This document shows, piece by piece, positions 43,301-56,100 of a stretch of 64,000 nt of DNA (position 1 is its first letter; each line of letters starts with the position of its first letter). The notes beneath the pieces were generated by a model, which saw only the letters and a program-made list of their open reading frames with translations, was not told the origin of the DNA and searched no databases. This DNA comes from Eudorina sp. 2006-703-Eu-15 (lineage: Eukaryota > Chlorophyta > Chlorophyceae > Chlamydomonadales > Volvocaceae): assembly GCA_003117195.1 (NCBI GenBank), contig BDSI01000027.1, positions 990,001 to 1,054,000 on the forward strand, written 5' to 3'. Both the position numbers and the translations under genes were made by a program.

Positions 43301-45403
43301 TCTCCACAACGCGCCCGGAACAGAGCTCTGAACAGGACTATACAAGAACAGGACTATGCTCTTCCTAAACGTGCTGCATTACAGAAACCTACCTCATCTT
43401 CATCTGGCGGTTGTGCTGATGTCTTCTGCAGCTCAGCCAGCAAGCGGGCCCTATCGGCGGCCAGCTCCGCTGCTTCTCCGCGTGCCGCTCTGGCTTCGGC
43501 TGCACGAGCCTCGATTTCGATCCTTAGCGCTGCGTGACCATCCCCCAAGCGTGCATTTTCGGATTCTAGATGTCGCAACGCCGCGGTCATGCTATTAATC
43601 TGACCCGTAAGCTCTGCGTTGCGCTCGGCCACCGCCCGTGACTCATCCTGTAGCGTACATGAGTTATGGCGGCAAAATACCACAGAGCGGCCAATTAGGC
43701 GCTGTTCTTGCGTGAGGGGATAGCAAACGCCTGTCCGGCTTCAAAGGCGGCCGTGTGACAACACAGTCTATCTGGCCGCTGGTGCATGCTAAGCATGCAC
43801 GACTCATTACTCTGCACGGATGCTCCTGCCGTCCACCTCATCATGCAACACTCAAATCACCTGCAGTCTCTGCATACGCTCGTTAGCAACTTGCAGCTCC
43901 GCCTCCAAGGCACCATGGGCCATTCGCAGGCGCTCCAATTCTTCCTCAAGCTCGTCGGATACGGCCGCTGCGCTGCGCTGTGACCGCTGCGCCTGTGTAA
44001 GGCTCTCCGCCGCCACCTCCAGCTCCCGCTGGAGTCGGCGATTTTCGCTTGCCTGCTCCTCCCTGGAATTCGTTAAGGCAGCAGGGTCGTCGGTTAACCG
44101 TCCTGTGCGATGCCTGCAATCCTCTGCAACTCGCTGTTTACCTTCGCCGGGACTCCTCTTGCAGCTGCAGCTGCAAAGCCAGGATGTCTGCTCTTGTCCG
44201 TTGCAGATCCTCGTGCATGGTGCCTTTGCCGTGGTGAAGCGCGCGGCACTCTCCCTCTGCCGCCGCCAAACGGACCTGCGTCCACGCGTCATACAAGAAA
44301 GGGTCGATGCCGACGCCAACCGTCGACATTGTATCACCCCTGACACCGACGGGCCTTCAGCCACCATCTCTGTTATGAACCGCTCGGCTCGTTGATTGGG
44401 ATGCAACCTGGGTGCCTTCACATTGTCACCGGTCGAGCGGCCGCTGCTCGACCGGCCGGCTAGTATCGTAAAATCTTCGTTTGGGTGGTCTGTGTCCCTC
44501 CTTACTGATATGGCTAGGTGCTGGTGGCCGGTGATTCTTCATTAGCATGCTCCCTTGCGTTGTGCATGGCATACCCCTGGGGTAGGATAAACAGTGATCT
44601 GCGCCTGTATGGTGAGCGATACATTTCGATGTTTGATCCCCCTTTTGCAACGGTGTTTCCTTCTAACCAAGGTGCCGCGACCACTAACCTGCAGCTGCTG
44701 CATTTCGGCCTTGTGACGGTCATCAGCAGCCGCAGCCGCCCCTAATGCACGCGAATGCTGCTTCATGGCTTCCTCCAGCTGATTCGTGAGCTGGGCACGA
44801 GCTGTTGTCGTGTCTGCATGGAAGGAAAACTCCTGAAAGTATAACATGGTAGTCGTGTGACAGCTGGTTTCGCTTGGCGGACAGCAAAACTGTGTCTTGG
44901 ATGTGGCCAGGAGACGAGCTCCCTCAAGCTCATGCTAGAAAGCATGAAGAGCATGCTAGGTTTAATACCACTCCAGCTCACCTGTTAGCTTTGTGTACAT
45001 CACCGCAAATTCAGATGCGACACGATCGCGCTCAGCGGCCATGCTTGTGACGTCCAGCTCAAGCTGGTATGCCCTCTCGCGCAAAGCTAGCATCTCACGC
45101 TCAAGATCAGCTGTGGTTGGCCGACACGACGAGGGGATAAGGTCCTGTATCGGCATTTCCTGCAGCTGCCACCGGTTGCACGACTCTGCCTATGGCATTC
45201 GCACCTGCTCTTGTGCCATGCGCCGTAGCCAGCGAGGTAACTGCGATCGTTTCCTCGCGGCTCTTGGCGAGGTCGCGCCTAGCGTCCGCAAGCTCTAGCT
45301 CAAGCTGCTGAACCCGTGCGGCCAAACGCACGGACTCGTCAGCAGCGGTCCGTAATTGAACCTCCGCCCTGTCGATACGCTCGAGCGCAGCTGCAAGCTC
45401 CGC
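40303..45403 (-). CDS. Coiled-coil protein with Ser/Pro/Ala-rich tail, tandem paralogue A (5' end unresolved)
   Basis: About ten exons encode an N-terminal coiled coil, for example LELELADARRDLAKSREE (45200-45403) and SDELEEELERLRMAHGALEA (43860-44100). Others are ARAAEARAARGEAAELAADR (43390-43650) and KLEVARLQKELAANDAVLAD (42890-43240). A long disordered region follows (42074-42690, 40303-41960) and ends KRLAAMDEALRAIGAM. Nearly every exon has a counterpart in the same order in the neighbouring gene at 47125-58713. The longest exon carries about 570 codons without a stop, so the gene is probably intact downstream. Upstream of 45403 I find no homologue of the neighbour's first 5 kb. One candidate first exon is an ATGGAAGGCCT before a GTGAGT donor near 46350. 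Function is unknown; coiled-coil proteins of this size are often cytoskeletal or basal-body scaffolds. Confidence 0.7.
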
Positions 45404-46728
45404 CTGCGGCGCGCAGATCACGCGGGAAGCTTACACGGGCTTGACGGACAAGGTACTGTCGTACAGAAGGGTACAGTGTTGGCAGCGATTGCAAAAGGAA
45501 ATTGCCTTTCAACCTTTCAGACGTTGCCTTTAAGGCCAAGGCCAGTGCAGGATTGTGCCAATTAGTGGCCTTGCACACATTCCCACACTCGATCAATGTA
45601 TCCGATTATAGGCAACAATTGGTTATTACAGTTGCGGCATTTAGGCTTTCGTAGTTGTATGGGCTTGGGCTGACAAAGACGCGAAGACTAAAAGCAACCG
45701 CACTGAGTGGGCCGCTTCATTACCACAACGTCCTACCATTTAACGAAATGCCTTGGTAGGTTGAGGTCAAAGAGAGCCCACACGGGCGCCGCTGCCAACT
45801 CTAGATGCCTGGTCAATCGTGTTTGGTCAAACCCAGAGCTGGCGACTATGGGTAGCCGCACGCTAATATTGCACTGAAGCAATAAGGAATGTTATGTATG
45901 AGAGGGTTCCCTGGCATTATTGCAAGAGGTTTTGAGATTGAGAGCTAAGGGTGTTAATGGTATTACGGTAGTTCTGTTGTTGTGAATTTTAGTTTTTCGG
46001 GGAGAAGTTATAACACAAGTGCCATCATGGGATTACTACATCGACCCACAAGACGAAAACAGATTAGAACCTGAAAGTACGATGGCGTCGTGCAGTTTGC
46101 AGGTGGGTACGCGGCCACACCTGGAAAGCAGTTGAAAAAAATTGTTTCGGTGGTATTGGACGTAACGGGACTTGTAGGATGACCGTGCGGCCTCGAAAGT
46201 TAGCTCGTTGGTGCGGTTGGCGTTACGAAAAGAACCGTGGAATTAGTACATGCCGGGAAACTTTCTTTACGGCGTACTAAGACATTCGTCCATTATAATT
46301 ACCTGTGCGATGCATATCCTTGCTTCCGCTCTTCACTCACAGGCCTTCCATAGTGCGGGGCCCGTGGGTCGTGCCGTACTCAGCCCTACTCAGCATTGAA
46401 CCATCTACCAGTGCGCATCCGTTGTGCAAAACCGCGAATTTGGATCCTACATTTCACACCACTGCGTCGCTATTGACATGCCGACACGGTGGCAGCTAGC
46501 ACAGGCTAGCACTGCAAGGTGCTGCGCATGTTATTGCACTTCCCAGTGAATTCCACTGCGACTCAGAACCTCAATTTACATCGCCCACGTCGTCTGCAAG
46601 CCTAAATAGACACACGCTCTGCAGGGGCTAATAAATATGGCGCATCCTTTGTCTACAACTCCAACACGTTCTTGCACTTGCCTGCACACAAAAGTCTTCG
46701 TTTTGTTTCCGTTGAAACGCTCGCCTAA
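45404..46728. other. Spacer between the two coiled-coil paralogues
   Basis: A/T-richer sequence with no recognisable exons. It must hold the promoter and any missing first exon of paralogue A. A second minus TGTAA lies at about 46575. Confidence 0.4.
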
Positions 46729-46733
46729 TTACA
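46729..46733 (-). terminator. Putative polyadenylation signal of coiled-coil paralogue B
   Basis: TTACA on the plus strand (TGTAA on minus) lies about 390 bases past the stop at 47125. Confidence 0.4.
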
Positions 46734-47124
46734 TGTCCATGCGCGCCGCACATGCGACGCCGTGGTTGGGCACCAAGGAAACAGCGCACAGAACTCCGCG
46801 GCGGCGCGTGGCATGGCACAAGACTGCGTCAGAACATTGCAAGACCTGGACCTTCACGACGGAAGTCAGTCATCGATGCAAGTAATCCATGTGCAATGGC
46901 AGATGGACAGTGTTAGAAGGCGACCGTTGTCATGCTGGGACCTGCTGCGTGGTTGCACGCCCAGACATATCACACAATGCGTGGCCTTCCCGGCACGATA
47001 GCGAGGTACACGACCACACGCCGTATGCCCGCTTGGTGTCACCTGCTCCGAAAGATGCACCGCCGATGTCTCAGTACCCTGAAGCCCGCACAATTACGCT
47101 CGATGTTGTACTCCACATGTATAC

Positions 47125-50100
47125 CTACAGCGCCCCGATTGCACGCAGAGCATCATCCATGGCCGCGAGCCTCTTCGTGAGCATGGACGAGCCTTCATCC
47201 TGACCCGCAGCGCGCCGCAAGCTGGCTGGTGTGACCTCCCTGCGACCAGTCTGTGGCTCTGGAGTAGCCAGGCCACGGTATTGACGCCGCAAGATAAGCT
47301 CCCCGTGTGCCACCGGCTCCGAAGCAGTGGTGTCAGGATGCCTAGATTCCCAAGTTGCAGCCTTGGTCCCCATGGAGCCAGCGTACTGCTCGCTGCGGGT
47401 GCTGTGGTTGTAAGATGCGGTCTGACCGGTGTCGCTGATTGAAAGTGCCGGCACGACAATGCGCCGCCGCACGTTCCCAGCGTTGACTGGGGTTGAAGCG
47501 ACGGAAGCCACTGAGCCGCCGCATGTTAGACTCGACGATCCGTCGTCATCCGGGAGAGGGCGTGAGACGCCAGTCACTGCGACGGTAGTACCCGTCGCCG
47601 GCGGCGACGAAGTTTGCCGAGGCAACCTTGACAAACTATCCTGTGTCACCGTTTTGACGCTCGGCGGGGCGTTTTCAGCCGTGTCCAAGCCCGGCTGCAC
47701 GTCCTCTCGCGCCAAAGAAGGATGAAGCCGCTCACCATGCCCGGGGTTCGCCGCCACATCTGCAGGCTGATCGACGCTGCCTACGGAGTTACCCCCGGTC
47801 ATAGCCAATGTTCTGCCCACCACCTCAACGGCGCGGCACAGGGAACGCTGCGCGATCAAGCCACGGGGGCTGACCATCGGACTACCGCTGCCCCTTGGAC
47901 TGCCTATACTTATTGACTGGCGGAGGCTGGCAGTGCCAGGTAGTTTCATCATGCTGTTGTCACGCTGCTGACAAGCAACGTTGGTCGTCGCATTTGAGGT
48001 GCTGACCGGCGTCAGCCGGTATGCACTGCTTTGCAGCGCTGCTTTGGCATCAGATGTGGCGGCAGGCCGGGCCATGTAAATGGAGGCCCCGTTGTCTGCT
48101 GCCGTTCTTGGACTAGGGTCGCTACGGTTGTCGGGGCTTGAGCACGCATGCGCTTGATCGTGTGGAGTTGTCGAATGGGCTGGGCAGGGCCGCAACAAGG
48201 GAGATGTTGGAGGCATGTCCAACTGAGTCTCTGCGAGCGCCTGCGTGCTTCTGCGCTGCAGAGACTCGGACCCCGTCGAGTTCATGGCTGCAGCAGCCGC
48301 ATAAGCACTGGCCGCCGCTGTCGCTTTATCGTAAGGTGTGTTCAATACTGCACCAACAGTCGCCACCCCCGACCTCTGCGGGCTGATGCTTACCAGCGAA
48401 CGCTGGCTCCTCAGACCGCTTGGAGACAGCGGTGACGACGGCCGCACAACCTCGGCAATGGCCGATTTGGCTGCTGCTGCGGCCCAGTTTGCGCGTGCCT
48501 TCATTATTAGTCCCGCCGCGCTGCTGCCTGAGAGATTCCGCGTTGGGCCTGCTCGTGGCGAGTGAGTTGGCGAGCCGCCGGTGGCTACATGATATGCCAT
48601 GATCGCATTGTCTGTCCGACGATTTGCTTCATTACGCCCGGAGCCACTGAAAGCAAAGGGAAGGCGCGTGACAAGGCACATGAAATGTACTCAGGCTTCA
48701 AGGCATGGGGATCCACGGCGCTAGTCAAGTGCATGCAACAAGGCAACCCAATCCTACAAACCACACAAAGAAAGTCCGCCACGGTGGCGCGGTTTCATTT
48801 ATGCAGTGTGTGGTGAGGAAGCTATGCCTGTCAACAATGACCCTCGGGGTCCACTGTAACATCATAAATAATAATGAAAGTACAGGAGTGGCCACGCTTC
48901 GCCACGCTGGAAACATACATACCAGGCGCCCTCCAGGTCTTCAGTTGTCGCAGGTGATGCTGTCAGTGATGCCGGCCCGTCCGCGTCCACTCCTTGTGCG
49001 CCAGAGCCCCGACGGCTGCGGATTCCGAGTCTAGTCAGTGGCGCGTGCTGATACAGCGCCGAGGACATGTTCACGTTCGGTCCTTTCCGCCCCATCCCAG
49101 CACCCTCCTGCTGTGAGAGGAGCATTCGTGCTGGCAAAGCAACGGCAGCACCGCCGAGGCTTCCTGCAGCGCTGTTATCCCAACCTGACGTGCTCGAAGC
49201 TTCCCAGAAATCGCCGTTCGGGTTTCCTTGCCGGAACGCGGACTGCGTGGACCCCGACTCGCTGGTATGGGGTCCCGCTGCATACCGCCGTCGCGCTGTG
49301 GGCACGGAAGCCGGGGCGACTTCCATTCGGACATTCGGTATTGATTCCGGGCTGGATGCAAGCGGTACGGGTGCTGTAGATGCAGTAGGCCCGGCCCCGC
49401 TCGGTTGGTCACGCCCTCCCTCCGAAGGTCGAACCGTGACCACGTTATTGCCAAGGCTTTGCAGGTAGTTGATCATTCGCTGCGATTGTAGCGTTGGCAT
49501 CCAGCAGGGTAAGGGGGGCGGGGTTCAGTGCGAATATGCACGAACGTAACGTGTGCACGCAGTTTGGGCGAAGCGAGTTAAGGCGAGCGGTTTAATTGAG
49601 ACATACTTACGTCATACACAGCCCCGGAAGTGCCGTTGGACATCTCGGCTTCCAACGCAGTAGCCGGAGCCGATGGGATCTCAAGTCGGGCGTGTAACGC
49701 AGCCACTTGCGCGCGAAGGCGCTCCGTTGTTTGTGCCGCCAACCGTTCTGCTTGACGCGCACCATCTAAATTTCGTTCCAATGTCTCCTTCTCACCAACC
49801 AGCACGACGAGCGCAGATTCGGCTTCAGCCAGCACACGGTCATTTGCCGTAAGCTCCGTCTGAAGCCGCGCAACCTCTGCTTTCGCGTCCGCCAGCGCAT
49901 GCCGATGTCGATCCACCTGGAAACCGTGTCGACGGCGCAAGGAAGTTGGAGGTCAAAAAGACGAAAAAGACAGTCCGGCGACTCCCCACAGAACCCAAGG
50001 CATGTCATTTCACTAAGGAGTCACCCAACCAATTCCCCGTTCAAAAATGATCATCAATTACGCACTAGGTTTGTTCTTCATGTCGTAGGTATATTATCCC

Positions 50101-53100
50101 GCAAGATGAGCGCGGCTGAGGCGGATGTGGGAAATCCATCCACGCATCCATCCATCCCAGCTGCACGACTCAAACTTTTTGCGGCAAATGAAGTGCCTTC
50201 ATTAAAGCATACTGCTCTATTGGTATGGCATCCGCAGTGACATAGATTGGCATGGAATCCGCAACTCGAGCGCGTAAAGTCTTGGAAGTCAGTCTGCAAT
50301 GCGGTGCCCCGCACTACGAGGAATTGTGTCCAGAAAAACCTGAGGGGTACCTGTGTACGGTCCAGCAGAGTACTGCAACATTGCAGCCATAGCGCTGGAC
50401 CCATGTGTTCAGGTGTACGAATGGCACGCAAAGGAGAACAATTATGACTCCGTGTTACAGGCTATCGGTTTCGTGTCGCAGTATTGCGACACAAGCATCA
50501 CGGCTTGATCGGCAACGGTCCACAAGATTTTTGAGAGGGGCCCCCAAAGTTCGTCAAGTTTTGCGCCTTCCCTGCTTCCCATGCCCAAGCGGGAACCAGC
50601 TTGACCCGTCGGCATACCAATTAACGAAATGCATGACAACTAACCCCCCAATACCCGTAATACAACAGTTCAACGTCAACTTAAAACCGTCTCCCTAGGA
50701 ATCCCTCCTCTGCTGACTGCAACCGCACCTCTGCCTCCGCTGACTCCGCCCGATGCTGGGCCTCCCTCAGCTGTCTCCCCGCGTCGCGCAACCGCTCGTG
50801 CGCCGCATCCAGATCCTGGCGCAGCGCCGAGATGACCATGTTGCCCTGCAACATGTCCGTGCCAAACCCTAACGGCGATGCTGCCCCGCCCGGTCCCGCG
50901 GCCGCGGCCACCTCGCCACTAGACGCGTGGGGTGTGCCTACATACGCGGCCCCGCCCCCTAGCTGCGCAAGCTGTTGCTGCAGCTTCTGGATGGTGGCAT
51001 CTTTGTCGGCGGCCTGCCGGCGCATTTCGCTTTCCGCATCTCGCGCGCTTTGGAGCGCCACCTGCAGCGTTTCCATCCGTGCGGTAATCGCTTGCTTGGT
51101 TGCGCGCATGCGCTGCAGGAGGACGCTGCTGCTCGCCTCCTTGCCCGCCAGCTCCTCGTCCAGCTGCTGTGCCTCCTCGTCCAGAGCTGCCAGGAGGGCC
51201 TCGTATTGGGAGAGGTCGCCAGCACCAGACAGGATCGCTCCTGAAGAGGGAGTTAGGGGTTCATAAGACATGTGGCATGCAGTCTTCGGTTCCACAATCG
51301 TGCTGGCCGTCTGCATGCAGAGATCCACACACGTTCACCCATGGCTCGCACTGTATACTAGGAAAACCCAGGCTTCGATGACGGACTCAGCGATAGAAGA
51401 TAACGCGTATCGTGATAAATCCTTTCGCAAAGCCGGTAAATACAAGTGCTGGCACCCGTAGCCAATATACACTAACCTGTGTCAATTGGTGCTGCAAGCA
51501 GAGCCTGCAGGTTGTCAGCGCGCCCGTTTGGAGAGGGTATTGGAGACACGAACTCATCTCCAAGATGCCGCGGAAACGGCACTGGCCGCGGCGTCTCAGC
51601 GGGCACTCCCGAAGCTCCGCGTGCATCCGAAACTGGCGGGATTCCTCCACCCGTGATGGTGATCCGTGGATCAGTACTCCGAAGCGACGGTGAGCGAGCT
51701 AAGTGACCAGGCCGCTCGGCCTGCGCCACACAAAAAAATCACAACCGTTGACATCGGCACACGAAAGCCAGTGTAGAGTCCCTTAAAACAGTGCTGCTGA
51801 CATGTAACAAGTTTTAATTGCTCCTGCGCAGTCTGCTCCTACCCGAGCCGCGTCCAGCTCCGCCATCAGCCGTGCACGGTCCGCGGCCAATTCTGCAGCC
51901 TCGCCCCGAGCCGCCCTGGCCTCCGCCGCACGGACTTCCATCTCTACCGTCAAGGTCGCATGCCCATCGTTAAGGCGTGCATTTTCGGCCTCGAGTTGCC
52001 GCACGGTCGATGAGAGGCTGTGAAGCTGCTGAGACAGCTCCGTGTTGCGGTCCGACAGTTGGCGGACGTCCTCCTGTAACACAGCGGATTGCAACTTATA
52101 CTGCATCGGCTTGCCGTCCGGCGATATGGACATGCTAGTTAGCATAGTACGCCAAATTTGCCTACCTGTAGTCGCTGCAAGCGCCCGTTGGCAACCTGCA
52201 TCTCCGCCTCCAGAGCGGCGTGGGCGGGACGAAGGCGCTCCAGCTCCTCCTCCAGCTCCGTGGATGTGGCAGCTGCACTGCGATGCGACCGCTGTGCCTG
52301 CGCCAAGCTCTCCGTCACCGTTTCCAGCTCTCTCTGCAACCGACGGCATTCGCCCGCGTGATCTTCCCTGCGGATGGACGAGGATGTTCCAAGGCAACGG
52401 CCATAGGAGAAAGGACGGATGCTGGTGAAGGGACACAATGTCGTGCATCATAGCCTGGTGCCTCAGGGATAGGACTTGAGCATTCAAATTGTAGAGCAAT
52501 GTTGCCATATCTCATGCCCGGGAGACACGGAGGACTCACCTATGCCGGTACTCCTCTTTCAGCTGGTTCTGTAGCGTGAGAATTTCGCTACGGGCGCGCT
52601 CCAGGTCATCGTGCAGCGTCCCATTGGCGTGCTGCACAGCTCGGAATTCGGCTTCCGAAGAGGCAAGGCGCACCTGCGATGTAAATAGCAAGTCATTCCT
52701 CGGACGTGCACAACGCGGTTTGTTACTGGCCGCGGTTCGGCACGTACCTGCAGCTGCTGCATGTCGGCCTTCAGACGTTCCTCAGCGGCCGTTGCCGCAG
52801 CGACTCCACGCGCTTGCTGCTTGGAAACGTCCGAAAGCTGCCTTGAAAGCTGGTTGCGTTCACTGGTAGCCTCTGCACGCACGTGTTGGAGGTGAGATTA
52901 CCAAACACAGCCGCTGGAATCCAAAGACCCATTTGATTGCACGAGTCACCCGTACAAGGGTCAAGGAGTTGAACGGACCTTCAATCATCTCAGATGCGCT
53001 GGCCAGATTTGCTTTTAGGCGATGCAGCTCGGTGGTCATGCTGGCAACCTCTACATCCAATTGGTAAGCTTTCTCCCGCAGGACGACCACCTCGTGCTCC

Positions 53101-56100
53101 AGCTCAGCTGCAGAAGCGCAACGTAACGCAGGAAAAGACCAGGATCAGTGCGCTGAGACGGGATTGGGTCCGGGTTGTCACCGCGACAGCAGTGCTCATC
53201 TCACCAACCCTGGCGCCTCTGCTTGATGCTAAAGATGTGGACATGGCGAGCTCCTCCTTGGTTTTAGCTAGGCTGCGGCGGGTTTCTGCAAGCTCGTGTT
53301 GCAGCTGCTCGAGCTGCTCGTTGGCCCGCGCCCCGGCTTCGGTAGCCGTTCGAAGTTGGGATTCAGCCTTCTCAGCGCGCTCCACTGTCGCTGCGTGATC
53401 CGCCTGTATGTGCAGGGTTTCCGGCTATCAGAATATATCACGCTATGAATGAGTGCATGGCCGAACACACTTTTGCGATAAAACTTCGGCGCGGAGACGG
53501 GCCGTGTGCAACCGACAACTGCCGACAATCTGACCTGGAGTTTGGTGTGACCTTCTAGGCGATCCGCTGCGGCGCCCAGATCAGCCTTCATGGTCTGTAC
53601 CTGTGCTACTGCTTGCTCAAGCTTTGACTGCAATGATGCAGCTTCCACTTGGGCAGCGGCAGCCTCGGCTACTTGGGCCTGTCACGGGGAAGACACCACT
53701 TATACTCGCATATACCGGGGACCTAAGAAGGTGAAGGCCACGTACCTTCAGCGTGACAATCTGCTTCTGCAGGTCTTCGGCCCGCGCCTTGGCATGCTCT
53801 TCAGCTTGCGAAGCTCGCCGCTGCGTGGTTATTGACTCCTGAAGCTGAGACTTCAGCCTGCGTCACAATAATCACAAAATTGACAGCAGGGGTACAGAAA
53901 ACCGATGTAAGATTGCGGCTTCGCGCATAGGCTTCGACGTAGCTGTACCCGAACCCATTCACCCTCCCAACTCACAGGCGAATCTCCTCCTGCAAGTCAG
54001 CCAGCTCCTGCAGTTTGGACTTGGTACGGTCCTGTGCTGCTGCCAACACGGCCCGCTCGGCGTCGGCTGTTTGCAGGGCACCCTCAGCGCCCTCCAAAGC
54101 GGCCTGCAAGCGGTCTCTTTGGTGCGACGCCTCATCAGCGGCCGCCTGCAACCGTGCGCAGCGTCGTAGGGCCTCGCCCAGCTCCTCCTCAGCCGTCGAC
54201 TGCAAACGGTACACCGACCAAGAGCCCGTTTTGCAATGTAGATCTTTCAAGGAATGAATGAAACCTGTCCCAACTGCCCGATTTGCTCACCACTTGTGCC
54301 CGAAGTTTCTCCTGCTGGCCCAGTGCAGCTGCGGTAGCCGCGCGCGCCTCTTCACGCCCCTGCTCAGCTTCCGTCAGGGCTGTCTCGACTCGCTGCAACT
54401 GGGCCTTCAGTGCTGCCACGCTGACTGACTGAGCGGAGGCCACCTCCAGCTCACTGCGCGCCGCGTCACGCTCCCGGGTTACTGTTTGCAGCAAAGCGTT
54501 GACACGCCTAGCCTCCGCACGTACCCTGTGAAGAAAGAGCAGGAGTCATCGGATAACGTTCACCTGACGTTATGCAATGCCCAGCATGCGGAGTATCTTT
54601 TCTCCAAGGGACACCTAACGGCGCAATCCTTGCTTGAGACTAAGCTTTTGTGCAATAGAGCCACTGAAGATCAATCCGTTAGATCTTGGCAGCTGGCCGC
54701 CAAGAGAATCTTTTGCACGCCTGTCGTACCTGTCCATTTCTACGAGCTGTGCACGTGCATCTTCGAGTGCGGCCCGCTGGCCTTGCGCCTCCGCGAGCTC
54801 GGCCTGGGCCTTACGAAGGTCCAGTTGCAGCCCTTCCATCTCCGCGAGCTGCGCCCGGCAGACCTTCAGCTCTGCAGCTAAGTGTTCGGACTTGCGAGCC
54901 TGCGAGGCCAGCTTCTCGATCTTTGCTTTCAACTTCTCTGCGTTGGCCGCCTGCTCCTCAAGAAGTTGCACGCGGCTGCACGCCGCACCGTACCGCGACT
55001 TCAGGTCATTCAGCTCGTGACGGGTGCTGCGGAGCTCAGCACGCACGTGCCTGTGATGCGGGGTTCAAATGCATCAAACATGACCAGGAATTAAGTCCGA
55101 TCCGTAAAATAACCAAGTTGATTACCACACTAGGACAAAGGAACGTACCCAGTGTGGATGGCATCACGTGCTCACTACAAGGCCATGTGCCAGACTGCGA
55201 CCGCAGACAGGAGGATGCTGGTGAAGGCAATGGGTGCGAAGTCACATCAACACTCAATACCATGCGTATAAACCATCAAATGCTGCCCATTCCCTACCGC
55301 AATTCATCGGCGACCGCGCCAGAGCTTTCCATGTACAGCTCAACAAATCCGGCAGCCTTGCCGCTCACAGAGGCGATGTCGTGTCCAGCCGCCTGCACCA
55401 AGCGTGATGGGGAACTCTGGCGGAGTGGATCCATCCGAGCAGATCGCGCGCCGCCGTCACTGCTCCGCAGTGGGTCGGCGCTCTTGCGAGCGGCACTGCT
55501 GCGACCGCCCCATCCCTTAGCAGAGCTCTTCTGTCCGTCCTTGCCAGTTGAACTCGGATCGGGTGATGGAGTTGCATACGCGTCTGCCCACAACCGGATG
55601 CGTGTCCCGCTATTTGGACCCGCTCCTGTCGGAGTTGACGAAGACGCTGCGGCAGCCTCATCCGCGTCACCGGCCGGGCGCCTGCTTCCGTCGGCGTCAA
55701 ACAAGACTACGCGGCGCGGTGACGCCAAGTCCTGCAGCTGCTCAGACAGGGTCTCGTCCAGAAGCTTGCGCTGCGCTGCACTGGCACCAGAAGGCGCCAC
55801 CAGCCACTGGACGTGGCGGGGACTGCGATCGCGGTCTTGAGGTATGGGCGTGCGAGGCCTAGGCGCCGGTAATGGCATGGCTACATCTGTGCTGTTGGTC
55901 AGATGCAGGACAGCTGCGTGCAGCTCTCGGCTGTCTGCCGCCAGGCGGTCGTAGCGCCGCTCGGCATCGACTGCGCGAGCATCGGCAGCATCCGCGTACG
56001 ACAGCGCTTGCTGGAGCCTAGTTTCGAGGGCTGCCGTGTGGCCCTCTGCAACCGCCAGGCGTGTCTCAGCTTGCTGCGCGCGTGCAATGGCAGCTGCAGC

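Noticed and set aside
44430..44460. Inverted repeat GGTCGAGC/GCTCGACC in an intron of coiled-coil gene A
   Set aside because: An 8-bp palindrome in GC-rich DNA is expected by chance and has no element around it.
54686..55840. 384-codon plus-strand ORF over the coiled-coil gene
   Set aside because: It crosses an intron and two exons of the minus-strand gene and shows no motif of its own.
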